In this document: positions 13,663 through 23,166 of the stretch, in pieces
Layout: every line of letters begins with the position of its first letter
Numbering within the stretch: the stretch's first letter is position 1
Source of the DNA: Weissella confusa
GTDB taxonomy: Bacteria; Bacillota; Bacilli; Lactobacillales; Lactobacillaceae
Direction of reading: 5' to 3'
DNA length: 64,000 nucleotides
Assembly: GCA_014332815.1 (NCBI GenBank)
Contig: JACSZT010000003.1
Span: 1-64,000, forward strand
The notes under the pieces: model-generated
The model's database searches: none
What the model was told of the DNA's origin: nothing
Seen by the model: the letters and a program-made list of their open reading frames with translations, nothing else
Program-made: the position numbers and the translations under genes

Positions 13663-14652
13663 CACGCGCTTGTGCCTTTTCCAGTGAAGAGTCAGAACGG
13701 CCCCACACCGTGACATCCTTACCGTGGAATGCTGATACGTAGGCAATTTGTGATCCAAGTGTTCCACCACCGACGATTGTTACTTTTTGATATGACATGT
13801 GATAATCCCCCATCATTTTTGATTAACTACACCATATCATGTAAGCGGTTTCTCATGCCTGTGGATCTGCCAACTTCGCAAACTTTTCGTAGAACTCAGT
13901 CTTGGTGGCAGGTGCTTCTGGCAACGCTTCAATCACCAAATCAGCGCCAGCAAGTGCCTCGCCCAAATCAGTGACATACGTTAAATGCTCGCGGGCAGCT
14001 GCGATTTGTTCGTCAGTTGCTTGCAAGTCGCGACGTACACCGTCTTCCCAACGCGCAACCATGCCAATTTCACGTGAGTATTCCTCAAACGTTGCTGGCA
14101 ATTCAGGTGCAGTGCCTGGGTGTGGCATGATTTCAGCCGTGTTGTTCTTCCAAATTTCGTTAGCAAAGTGGTAAGCCAAAAACTTTTCTGGACGACCAGT
14201 CGCCTCAGCGAAGGCTGATGGTAGCAACGTTGAAGAGTTAGTTGCCACGACTGTTTCATAAACTGTATTCAAGCCAACCGTATCCATGATGGCAAATGGT
14301 CCAGCCGGAGCACCAGTAGCAATCATCCAAGTCTTGTCGATTGTCTCTGGATCCGCAATTTCATTTGCCCACAGTTGTGAACCAGCATCCAACAACGGCA
14401 CTAGCAACGAGTTCAAAACATAACCCGGTTGTTCCTTCTTAACCATAATTGGCCATAAAAACAACCATCACTCATATCAGCTGATGGTTGTTTACAATTT
14501 TCACTTCAAGAATTCAGGTGCCAAGTAAGCGGGGTTAGGGTACTTATAGAACCCTTCTCCCGATTCAACACCAATATGTCCAGCATCAATCATTGTCTTG
14601 ACCTTCTTGGCAATTTCTTGGTGTGATGTGTCTGGGTTCATGATGTTAATCT
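13663..14652 (-). CDS. 3-hydroxyacyl-CoA dehydrogenase (293 aa)
   Basis: R 13725-14606 (+). NAD-dependent oxidation of 3-hydroxyacyl (often 3-hydroxybutyryl) CoA. Rossmann motif VTIVGGGTLGSQIAYVSAFHG, GADLVIEALPE, TNSSTLLPS, the catalytic AYHF in place of the usual GMHFFNP-like stretch, KEQPGYVLNSLLVPLL, and the C-terminal domain TGAPAGPFAIMDTVGLNTVYE, ending YPNPAYLAPEFLK. It stands alone, with a terminator after it. No thiolase or acyl-CoA dehydrogenase neighbours are seen, so the in vivo substrate is open. Confidence 0.82.
14457..14492. terminator. Terminator after the hydroxyacyl-CoA dehydrogenase gene
   Basis: Hairpin aacaaccatca / tgatggttgtt beside an A run (T run in the restored sense). 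Confidence 0.75.
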
Positions 14653-16038
14653 ACTTCTTGTTCGCCGGTATAGATAGTTGCGTGTGTCAAAACTGTACTC
14701 ATGATGAACTCCCCTTGTTTATAGAAAAACTAAATTGGTACAGGCGGTTAACCACCGTCTCTATCATGTTCTAATCGCTTACAAGTTTACACGGTCTAGT
14801 TGATTTTTAAAAGTCATAACTCGAAATATAGCAGATTGTTTCCATTCCAGTTGATGATATCTTCTGTGACACCGTCCATCGTATCAAAACCGTACGCACC
14901 GTGTGTGTGTACGTCGATGAAACCAGGAACAATCACCTTACGATCCGCGCGGACGACATTATCCGCTGACGTCACAACCAATTCACTCATTGGTCCCATC
15001 GCTTCGATTTGCTTGTCGAAACGGATGTAAGCATCCTTAATTACTGGGATGATGTGTTCCTCTGGTTGGGCACCCTTGAAGTGAGGGTTGATAAATGGTC
15101 CTTCCAAGTGCACACCAACGATTGCTGGTTCTTGCTTGGCAGCTTCATTTACCGCTTCCATTGACTTTGAGATATTGTCCACAGCTTGTGTCATTGTCGT
15201 TGGAAAGACTGACGTAATTCCTTCTGAAATTTGGCCGTGAACCATTATGTGGCTTGCCTTAGAATTGTGTTGCAAGAAATCACGTGTTGCATTTGAGTGA
15301 CCGATTGAACCGATAATGTTGTTATCAGCTAGGTAATCCTCAAAGGCACGCACGTCTTCAGCTTGCTCGGGTGCGTACGTGATCAAACGTACACGGTTAC
15401 CTGACAATTCGTTCCACTTCTTTACCAAGTCAATGCTTGGTGCCCCCTTGGCACGCATTGAATCCGTAATCAAATCAATACGGTTAGCCGTCTTCAACTT
15501 GTAGGCCACGTTAACCATGTCAGGGTACACGTGGAAACCATCCACAATCAACTCTGTGCGGATGTTATCTTCCAGCATAGCGTGTCCCGTTACACCAGGT
15601 TCGCGGTGTGACATTGGACGTTGTGCGTTGTACAAGTGGGTAAAACCAAACTCAATGGCTTGGTTAACTGATGCCATTTGAATCGCTTCCTCAATTGACG
15701 CACCCGTAAAGGCCATCACATTGCGGAAGGCATCATCAAATTCAAGCACAGATCCAGCCAAAGTACCGTCTTCAAGGCGAGCTTGCTTGTCCTTAACCCA
15801 AACCTTTTGACCACCTAGCTCTGATTCACCGTCTCCAAGGGGCCAGCTTCAATAGCTTCACTGATTTCATCGTGAATTTGAATATATACGGGTGCGCCCA
15901 TATTAGTCCTCCGCAGTCGGAGCGTCAGCCTTTGAGAAGTGACGACCCAAACTATAAGTTGCTTCCAAAGATGTCAAATCTGCGCTAAACACGTTCAAAT
16001 CCGCATCCTTGCCAATCGTCAACGTTCCCTTGTTTGTG
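14653..16038 (-). CDS. nagA: N-acetylglucosamine-6-phosphate deacetylase NagA (391 aa)
   Basis: R 14801-15976 (+). Converts GlcNAc-6-P to GlcN-6-P and acetate for amino-sugar use and wall recycling. Restored: MSTVLTHATIYTGEQEV, the metal-binding VIVPGFIDVHTHGAYG, TSVFPTTMTQ, VGVHLEGPFINPHFKGAQ, GSIGHSNA, GVTGHAML... LIVDGFH and a C-terminal KGTLTIGKDADLNVF. RBS aagggga before the ATG at 14702. The GntR-type gene follows one base after its stop, as in nagA-nagR operons where GlcN-6-P or GlcNAc-6-P relieves repression. Confidence 0.9.
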
Positions 16039-16830
16039 TCATTTCAGTGAATGACGTAACGCCGTTCAGTTGTTCTTGCACCTTGCGTTCAGCAACATAA
16101 GTTCCTGACCCAACTCGGCGTTCCAAGACACCTTCGTCTACCAGCATCATCACCGCTTGACGCAATGTCATGCGTGAGACACCAAATTGTTCAGCCAACT
16201 CACGTTCAGCCGGAATCTTGTCGCCTGGTACCCAATGTGCCAAACCGTCAACCAAAGTTGCTGGAATTGAGGCAACTTCAAACGCAATTGGCTCATCGTT
16301 ACCGTAACGGACACGCTCCATGCGAAGCACTTGGCCATCCTCACCTAGTTGTAGTTGCTCTTGTTCAGAGTTTGATGCCTTCCCGATATGGAAAGAAATC
16401 GTGCGTGATGTTGCAACCTTACCAGCTGCTGCCGGAACGTACTCGAATGGGCGATTGTTTGTGTCAAACGTAATTTGTCGCATGACTAGTACCGGATCGC
16501 CACGTTTAATGCCTAAATATTCAGAAATACGTTCCGTAACAGCCGCCGCGGTCATCGTTTGTTGTGCGCGACCAATCTTTAGACCACGCTCTTCAGAGAG
16601 TGTACGATACAGTGAATTCGTAAGACTTTCAGATTGTTGGATTTAACTTATGCATTTCTCTATCTCCTACGCAAACAATGAATAATAATTACTAACGGTA
16701 AGTAATTATACACGCTTTCGGAGATTGTGCACAAAAAACGGTTTTAGCTAAAAAACGCCTACATGTAGGCGTTTTGCTTGTGATTATTTTTCCAAAAAGA
16801 ATTCGAAACGAGACCCAACATATTGGGTAT
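15841..16830 (-). CDS. nagR: GntR/HutC-family regulator, probably NagR (233 aa)
   Basis: R 15978-16679 (+). N-terminal winged helix VYIQIHDEISEAIEAG to PAERELAEQFGVSRMTLRQ and GSGTYVAER, then a UTRA ligand domain with LGIKRGDPVLVMRQITFDTN and [19 protein letters not shown] at the end. Starts one base after nagA, so the two are co-transcribed. In Bacillus, NagR (YvoA) of this build represses nag genes and senses amino-sugar phosphates; the same role is inferred here. Confidence 0.78.
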
Positions 16831-17424
16831 GGGAACGTGACAGCCATCATTCCCCAAGGAATTCCGAGCCACATACCAAATAGCTCACGCCACTTGTTCT
16901 TAGGATCGTTACCTGATGCCACAAAGAAACCACCTGTAATCAAGGCAGCAGCTCCAACCGTCACACCAACAAACGGCGCTGCAACCGCCCAAAGTGATGG
17001 AATGGTTGCCACAAACAATGCCAAAGCAATTTGCAACGGCATCGTACCAAACTTAGCAGGACCGCCATTCAAGCTCAAAATAATGATTGAAATGGCCCAA
17101 CCAGTCAACCAAGCTGCTGTATCCACCCAGTTACGAATACCAGGCATACCAGAAATCAAAACAGCCAATGCACCTAGGACGAACAAGGTCACAAACAGCG
17201 TTGTCTTAGGCCAACCAGTCAATCCTAAACGGGTCGGTGAATTGTTGACGAGCTTGCGGACAATCCGCTGCAGTTTTCAACACTTCAATTAGTTTAACAA
17301 AAAGGAAGAACAACTACAAGCATTCTTCCTAACTTTATCTCTTTAGTTTTGCTTTGAAAGCGCATCAACAATGATGCGACCCAAAACACCAACAATGAAA
17401 ATACCAGCCAACATAGCACCGGCC
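16633..17424 (-). CDS. DUF1097-type membrane protein (166 aa)
   Basis: R 16808-17308 (+). Restored: MHKLNPTI, then helices [36 protein letters not shown], a [13 protein letters not shown] loop, [28 protein letters not shown] and [20 protein letters not shown], ending SKQN. About five to six helices, which matches the DUF1097 (YcdZ-like) group by pattern. RBS aggagatag before the ATG at 16655; a TATAAT box lies upstream. Single-gene unit with its own terminator; function unknown. Confidence 0.65.
16751..16776. terminator. Terminator after nagA-nagR
   Basis: Perfect hairpin aaaacgcctac / gtaggcgtttt. Confidence 0.8.
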
Positions 17425-17622
17425 CAATTTCCTTACCAGTACCTGACAAAGAAACACCCAAACGACGTGAAACACGGAACTTAGGTCCAGTATAACGTGA
17501 CATATTAAATGTCCTCCAGAATTTATTTTTGTTGAATTCTAGAGAATTGCCTCACATTCGTGCAATTCACCCAAACTTTCACCGCTGCAGCGCGGGTACT
17601 GGTGTGTTCTCCGCCATAATTC
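17227..17622 (-). promoter_or_regulatory. Possible structured leader of rpsD
   Basis: R about 17360-17530. Between the DUF1097 terminator and rpsD there are some 150 non-coding bases with repeated complementary stretches (ctgcagcggattgtccgc and gcgctgcagcgg) that come together only after restoration. In Firmicutes rpsD is often preceded by an S4-binding leader that gives feedback control. I cannot confirm the consensus by eye. Confidence 0.35.
17300..17330. terminator. Terminator after the DUF1097 gene
   Basis: Hairpin aggaagaa / ttcttcct beside an A run. Confidence 0.7.
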
Positions 17623-18216
17623 GCTCCAACAATACGATGAAGTTTTCACCGTGCGTACCCTTACGGATCTTACCAGCCTTGTTAAACAAGTTGTGGAATT
17701 GGCGCTCAGTCAAACCGTACGTGAAACGTACCTTTTGCTTTTCAGCCAATTGCATACCGTAATCAGAAATCTTTGCGCGACGGCCGGCACCGTGATCTCC
17801 AGGGGCGTAGTTACGACGAGTAGCTTCCAATGAAGCTTGGATGTAAACGTTCTTTTGTGACTTCTCACGAACTGAGATCTCTTGACCTACAGTAACTTCG
17901 TATGAAGGAATGTCAACACGCTTACCATCAACCAAGATGTGGCCGTGGTTAACCAATTGACGTGCTTGTTGACGCGTTGAAGCCAAGCCCAAACGGTAAA
18001 CAATGTTGTCCAAACGACAAAAGCACGAAACATAATCGTTTCGTGCTTCTTTGTTGTACAACAAGTACGAATAATAAAATTATCCCAACTTGTTGTAGTA
18101 TTCAACGATAAGGTTTTCGTTGTAATCGTGGTCCAATTCTGAACGCTCTGGCAAGCGAACCAATGAACCCTTCATCTCGTCCTTGTTGAACTCAACGAAT
18201 GGCAACGTTCCAGCCT
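17425..18216 (-). CDS. rpsD: 30S ribosomal protein S4 (203 aa)
   Basis: R 17544-18155 (+). Primary 16S-binding protein and 30S assembly nucleator. [54 protein letters not shown], the S4 domain [20 protein letters not shown] with [13 protein letters not shown], and an end [13 protein letters not shown] ctggagg before the ATG at 17503. Monocistronic, with terminator after it, as is usual for rpsD in this group. Confidence 0.94.
18020..18052. terminator. Terminator after rpsD
   Basis: Hairpin aagcacgaaac / gtttcgtgctt. Confidence 0.8.
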
Positions 18217-19404
18217 CAGGATACCTTTCCCGTAATCAAGCCAGCCCACCCGCTTCTTTTTCGCGACAGATTTTTCCATATTTTTCTCCCAAGCGTTGGA
18301 TAAAGCAGCGTGGTCACGTCGGATGTTTAGACCAACAGCTGCTGTGATAAATTTAATTGTACCATCTGACGCAATTCAGATTATGCCTGCTTCGAACCCT
18401 CAGAATGCCACAAACAACTTCTTTCCCAACCCTGTTATGTATTGACGCCAGTCAGTCGAAGGTTTGAACAAGTACCCTGAAATAGCAAAAAATACCGGCA
18501 TAACGAACATAAATAGTACGCGTTGCGACATTTCTAGCTCCATAGCTGCTGCTGGAAATTGGCCGGTTTTATATAGTGAACCAATCGTATGAACTAGCAC
18601 AACACTCAAAAGCTTAATCACCAAAGTCAACGCACCGAAGAGAACCAAGATAAAGAAGTATACATACAAGTACCATAGATACCCAACTGGCTTGATGCCA
18701 ATGTACAACAAATCACCGATTGCGTATCGATCATGCACTGTAGATGATGATAGATTTTGCAGGATGACGTAGACAACCGAAAAGACAACATACGGTACGC
18801 CCAGCATTACCAAAGCAATAATCAGCCCCAATGACACAACACCCAGCACAGCCATCTGGCCACGCTGCAACTTTGAACGTAGCAAGTAACCAACTAAGAA
18901 TGTTGCGCCCCAAAGTACCGTTTGGTTAATCGCATACAACGTTGGCAAGAAACCCAAAATTGCCAATGCAAACAGTACGGTGTATACCACCAGCAGCACA
19001 GCTTTGCTAACCGGTGGGTGAATCAAATAAATGACAAGTGAAATCTTACCAAAGTAACGCACCACATTTGAAACCTTGTCTGTCATTTCACCAAGCCACA
19101 TGAATATTGCAAAGAAGACTGGAATCGTCAAAAGCTTAATCATAAAATTAGCCGGTGTAATGAAGTTCGTATCATAAAACCAAGTTGACGCACCTTGCAA
19201 AATCCGGATTACCGAGTCCGTTTTCGTCATCGCCTACTTAGCATAGAATCGTGTTGGATAAAAGATAAATGCCACTAACTTCAATTTCTTTGACAGCCAC
19301 TCGCCAAACAAACTAACTGCCATCGCAACCATAAAGACAAGTACCAAGTCGATCAACAGATTGTTACCTAGCACCTTCATCACCACAATACGAGCAATTG
19401 ATAA
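18217..19404 (-). CDS. Acyltransferase-3 family membrane protein (341 aa)
   Basis: R 18352-19377 (+). Integral membrane O-acyltransferase-like protein: [19 protein letters not shown], then [43 protein letters not shown], a run of hydrophobic helices, and [13 protein letters not shown] near the end, finishing FYPTRFYAK. The early H and the IHPP motif match the Acyltransf_3 (OatA/WecH) fold; proteins of this type acetylate surface glycans or other cell-envelope acceptors. No secreted SGNH domain is attached, so it is not a full OatA. The terminator after it is split over two blocks in the window. Confidence 0.8.
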
Positions 19405-19602
19405 GGAAGTTGTTAACCCAGTATTAGTAATAAAGATTGAGGTTAATGGGCTAACAACCTCACTCATTATAACGACTAAACGTCTTTATAGATGGTTATT
19501 CCCGTTAATTAATATAGTTTACTTACTATTTAACCAAACATCGATAGCCAACGCCATTAAAACAACCTGCTTCTAATGAAAAACGGACCCGGCAATCTAA
19601 TT
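19207..19602. terminator. Terminator split by a block boundary (after the acyltransferase)
   Basis: The left arm (gattaccgagtccgttt, 19207-19223) and right arm (aaaacggacccggcaatc, 19581-19598) lie 360 bases apart here. After re-inversion they meet as a hairpin acggactcgg / ccgggtccgt followed by five Ts. The remaining 170 bases of this stretch (19405-19578) hold no gene I can support. Confidence 0.8.
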
Positions 19603-20790
19603 AATTTCACCTTCTATGAAACGATAATACCGCGACTTACTGATGCCTAATGCCACAATTTCTGCCAAAGAGACCCGTTTTTCGCGTCTAACTTCATTGA
19701 TCACCTGACCAATTGTCCTTAACATTGTTAGCCTTACTCCTCTAAAATACTACTCTCTAAAAAAACGGCTTAAAACGTATTCGTTTTAAACCGGCCCACG
19801 TTGAAACAACAGTTTACGGAAGTCCGTATCTTGGTCATCAACGCCTTGCGCCCGTTGGGTTAGTTCGTTAATGTCTGCGTTCATTAACCAACGAATCGAA
19901 ATGTCTTGAAAGCGCGACTTGCCTGTTAATAGTCCTAGTTCACTGAATGAAATTGTTAACGCGTCCATGATTGACATCATATCAATCATGCTCATGTGTA
20001 AATAGTTTTGAAAGTTCGACATGCTTCGTGCATAGCACAAATACAATCGCTTAAACTGCCCCACTGTTAGTTCCGGGGCAATAACAGCAAATGCAACGAT
20101 ATCTAACAGGGTAAAGATATCAATCGTTACCAAGCGCTCATACATTTGCGTGACCGCTTCCTGCATTGATTCACCTTTGCGCAATGCCACCACCGACCCC
20201 TCAACTGTTGTTTTGAACAACTGCATCATTTGTTGTAAAATTCTCAGTTCCATGAATTGTGGCTCTGAGTATTGGTTCAAGATAGTCTCAATCACAAACA
20301 TTGAATTGTCATAGCTACGGTTTTCCGGTTGCACCAGCAATTTATCGACAGCCGCCAAATGAATTGTCAGCACCGCGTCATACATGTCATTCGTTTCTGG
20401 TGGCAAGGTTGAAAACCGCGGAAACGCATCGTGCTCATGACGCCTTATCCAAAAACTAGCCGTCGACACTTGAATTTCATTCCACAATGGCAGTAAGTCA
20501 ACTGAAATCAACCGCGTTTTAACAGTCTCAACATGTTGATTCTTCACAGCTAGCAATAAAATTGTCATGCGACTCGTCGTTGTGTATAACAGCACGGCAT
20601 CGATGTCACTCGGCATCAAGTCGACCAGTCGCATCAACGTAATTAACTCTTCTAACTCCAGATAATGCGTCTCATTATAGGTTCGATACAACTTGTATGT
20701 TGAAATACCAGCATCCACCGCCATACCTGGCGTAATATGCTTTTGCTTCATGATGCGACGCAATACATCCCCAAAGTGTTCAAACAGTTA
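19603..20790 (-). CDS. Rgg/GadR/MutR-type transcriptional regulator, first of two (305 aa)
   Basis: R 19678-20595 (+). N-terminal HTH: TIGQVINEVRREKRVSLAEI, then GISKSRYYRFIEGEIHM and SIMDALTISFSELGLL; the rest is a helical repeat domain, as in quorum-sensing Rgg proteins that bind short peptides. Ends FSTLPPE with TAA directly at a restored join. The second Rgg gene starts about 25 bases later. A hairpin with seven Ts lies just upstream of the start (19759-19793). I found no convincing short hydrophobic pheromone gene beside it. Confidence 0.75.
19759..19793 (-). terminator. Terminator-like hairpin upstream of the first rgg
   Basis: R 19610-19644. Stem cggtttaaaacg / cgttttaagccg followed by seven Ts, ending 33 bases before the rgg start codon. 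It ends read-through from the left or acts as an attenuator. Confidence 0.55.
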
Positions 20791-21582
20791 CTGTAGCCAA
20801 TTGCGACGTACGAACAATCCATCCAAAGATTTGAATTCAAAGTAAGCCTCCAAATCTTTACGAAGATGGGTTTCTTCGTAAAGCTTCTCCATTGAACGTG
20901 CCATGGCATCGTAACCCAACGGATTAACATGTTGCCAATTATATTGATGCCAGGTTGAGTTCGTCACATTAATCACACGGCGACGCAGGACTGCATTGTG
21001 TTGAATGTATTGCTGGTCCGCTTCATTTAAAGCTTTGCGAATCGACCGCGACCACATTTCAACACCTGCTTTAGTATCGACATGAAGCAAGGCATAGCGC
21101 ATTACTCTGAACTCAGCAGCATGCCAAACTTCCATGCCCATTAATTCGTTGCCGATTTTTTTACTCAACTCATCGGCAGCATCACTTTGTAATTGGCGGC
21201 GCGCCGTCGGTACTTCATCAATCAAGTCTTCATACAGTTCGAACAACCGACGTTGACCTCGCCCAAACAACGGCACATCTGCCGGATTGTTGTTAACGAC
21301 CCGTGATTCCTTAAGTAACGACTTTGCCAACTCTTTATTGTGCAACAGCATCGCCCGTAAAATCGCCCACTCATAAATATCCAGTTTCAACTCTACCCTT
21401 AATCATACAAATTTATGACCCAGCCAAATAAAACTTCCCGATACTTGCATCATCAGATATTCGCAATCGTAAAGATGCCCATTTTTCGGACGTCACTTTT
21501 CCCAGTATGGACGCAAGATTTTTTGATAAGCATCCGTAAATTTGCTATCTCCGGACAGGATGACAAAATCTGACAAGCGCTC
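20593..21582 (-). CDS. Rgg-type transcriptional regulator, second of two (284 aa)
   Basis: R 20620-21474 (+). HTH region VLRRIMKQKHITPGMAVDAG, STYKLYRTYNETHYLEL and LVDLMPSDIDAVL, then the helical domain with WHQYNWQHVNPLGYDAMARS, ending YQKILRPYWEK. No ATG fits; TTG at 20763 has a tttgggga RBS at good spacing, so I chose it. The two Rgg proteins differ strongly in sequence, so they are old paralogues. Tandem layout suggests co-transcription. Confidence 0.68.
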
Positions 21583-21780
21583 CCAACACTTCTATATAAA
21601 AAAACACCGCCAATGTGCGGTGTCAGGTATGTATCCGGGATGTAACCCGGTTTTCCGTGAATAGCTGTTTTCACGGACGGAAAGTTAAAGGGGCACCACA
21701 GCGCGGTGGGAAACAGGTTAGGCTTGTTAGCGCCATGGTGCCAGCTGCGACTCATGTTCACAACTTAGAGTTGAATGGGA
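21583..21780 (-). ncRNA. Unidentified structured RNA with terminator
   Basis: R about 21570-21760 (+). Restored order: a hairpin agagttgaa / ttcaactct (split between 21385 and 21780 in the window), a long stem ggcaccatggcgc / gcgctgtggtgcc around an internal loop, ccgtgaa / ttcacgg, ccggg / cccgg, then acaccgc / gcggtgt with seven Ts. No open frame covers it. It lies 80 bases before the DyP peroxidase gene, so it is a free small RNA or a leader. It does not match any riboswitch, tmRNA, SRP or RNase P consensus I know. Confidence 0.55.
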
Positions 21781-22968
21781 CGATCAGCAAACTCAGCAAT
21801 CGCTTCTTGGTCTGCTGCCAAATTCTCGCGCTTTAATTTCAATACGACGAAAGACACATTCTTTCCCACGTCTTTCCATACATCTTGCGCCTTAGTTGGT
21901 GTTACTGGCATGATATTATCCCCCAAAATTATATCGTTCTGAATTCATTATAATCCGGGCGCATGCCAATTACTGTTGCGAACGTGCAAGAAAATGTCGC
22001 CTTCAGATGCCGGCATACTATATTCTGGTCCCGTCAATGTTGTGTAGGTTTCTAGTTGCTTAGGTACCGCAGCATTCGGGAACAGATAATCCCATGCCGT
22101 TCGACTGAACCCAATCGATACTTTCAAATTCGCATCCGCTGCCCGAATCATCATCGAGCGTTCAATAGCTTGCGACTCCGGGTCCTCCTCCCCTACCAGC
22201 GCATAATCGGCTGCTTCAAATTCAGCCGGTGCTTCGGTACCATCAATAAAGCCAATAATGGCGCGTCCTTCAAAATAACGGAAACCCTTTGTCTCATCAA
22301 GCACGGTTGCGATTGGCTCTAGAAAGACCATGAACTGACGGACGACTTCGTACACCACCGCCTCATCTCCTGCGATTTTTTGCTCTTCACCATCAACTTC
22401 AATCTTAGCAGCGACATTATGTGCATTATGAAACTTTTCATCATCCTCTAGTTCCAAATCATCAAACTTATGACGACCTACCGCTTTTTCCTGTTCTTCT
22501 GTTTTCATTTTGCCCCAGAAGTCCATGTCATGCAGCCACTTTTGGGCAAAGGCGTACGACCCATTAATATATATTTCGCCCAGTGTATCACGCGATGGGA
22601 TAAAGAATAGTTGACCTGATTGGATGGTTGAGAACGTCAACAAAAAGTCGGACATATCCACCATTTGTTGCAACATCGCCTTCGTCACTGACCAGTAACG
22701 TGAATAACCAATAAAGTTGGTCCCCGTTTTTCCGGTTGCTGGATCAGAAAACGGCACGTTCATACGGACCAGATTTTGATGATAACAATTAAACTAGTTT
22801 TCCACAGAGTTTCCACAACGCGTCCACAAACTTATCAACAAGTTATCCACAGTTGTTAATTTAGATGGGGAACAAAAGGTCAGTATTCTTTAAAAGAGTT
22901 GGTAAAAAATAAAGCACTGACAATAGTCAGTGCTTTGATTTAACGTCTAAAACAGCGCCCCATCTGCC
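21781..22968 (-). CDS. DyP-type heme peroxidase (314 aa)
   Basis: R 21848-22792 (+). Peroxide-dependent heme enzyme. Start MPVTPTKAQDVWKDVGKNVS; GFSRTAWDYLF; the distal GFIDGTEAPAEF (usually GxxDGxxNP); GSYAFAQKWLHDMDFW; GRHKFDDLELEDD; NAHN; R and N in VRMNVPFSDP; FIGYSRYWSV; and GQLFFIPS, ending GEMADGALF. RBS gggggat before the ATG at 21911. No encapsulin or Tat export gene nearby. Terminator follows. Confidence 0.85.
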
Positions 22969-23160
22969 CCGACTTAGGTTTTACTTGGCGTTCTTTAACC
23001 TTTTTTAATCGCGTTTACAGATTATTTGCGGGCAAATATATATCTCATGACATTTTCCACAAAAAGACCATCATTAACCACTAAAAGTTTTCCACATTAT
23101 CCACAAGTGCCAAATGAAACATCCATTCTCTTGTGGATAACCTGTGGATAGTTTTGTTAG
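22795..23160. other. Cluster of DnaA boxes (candidate replication-control site)
   Basis: R about 22793-23140. Non-coding, about 480 bases between DyP and ezrA. Exact TTATCCACA boxes at 22843-22851 and 23097-23105, its complement TGTGGATAA at 23132-23140, a near match TGTGGATAG at 23143-23151, and several TTTTCCACA-like variants (22798, 23054, 23088). An AT-rich tatatat stretch lies within it. This density is typical of oriC or of a DnaA-titrating locus. No dnaA, dnaN or rpmH gene is next to it, so it may not be the origin. Confidence 0.6.
22911..22937. terminator. Terminator after the DyP gene
   Basis: Hairpin aaagcactgac / gtcagtgcttt beside an A-rich run. Confidence 0.75.
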
Positions 23161-23166
23161 AAAATG

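Noticed and set aside
19361-19576. Frame on the + strand ending KRLYRWLFPLINIVYLLFNQ as a pheromone precursor gene
   Set aside because: Its raw start lies in another block; the restored sequence gives it no start codon or RBS. Kept only as a remark under the Rgg finding.
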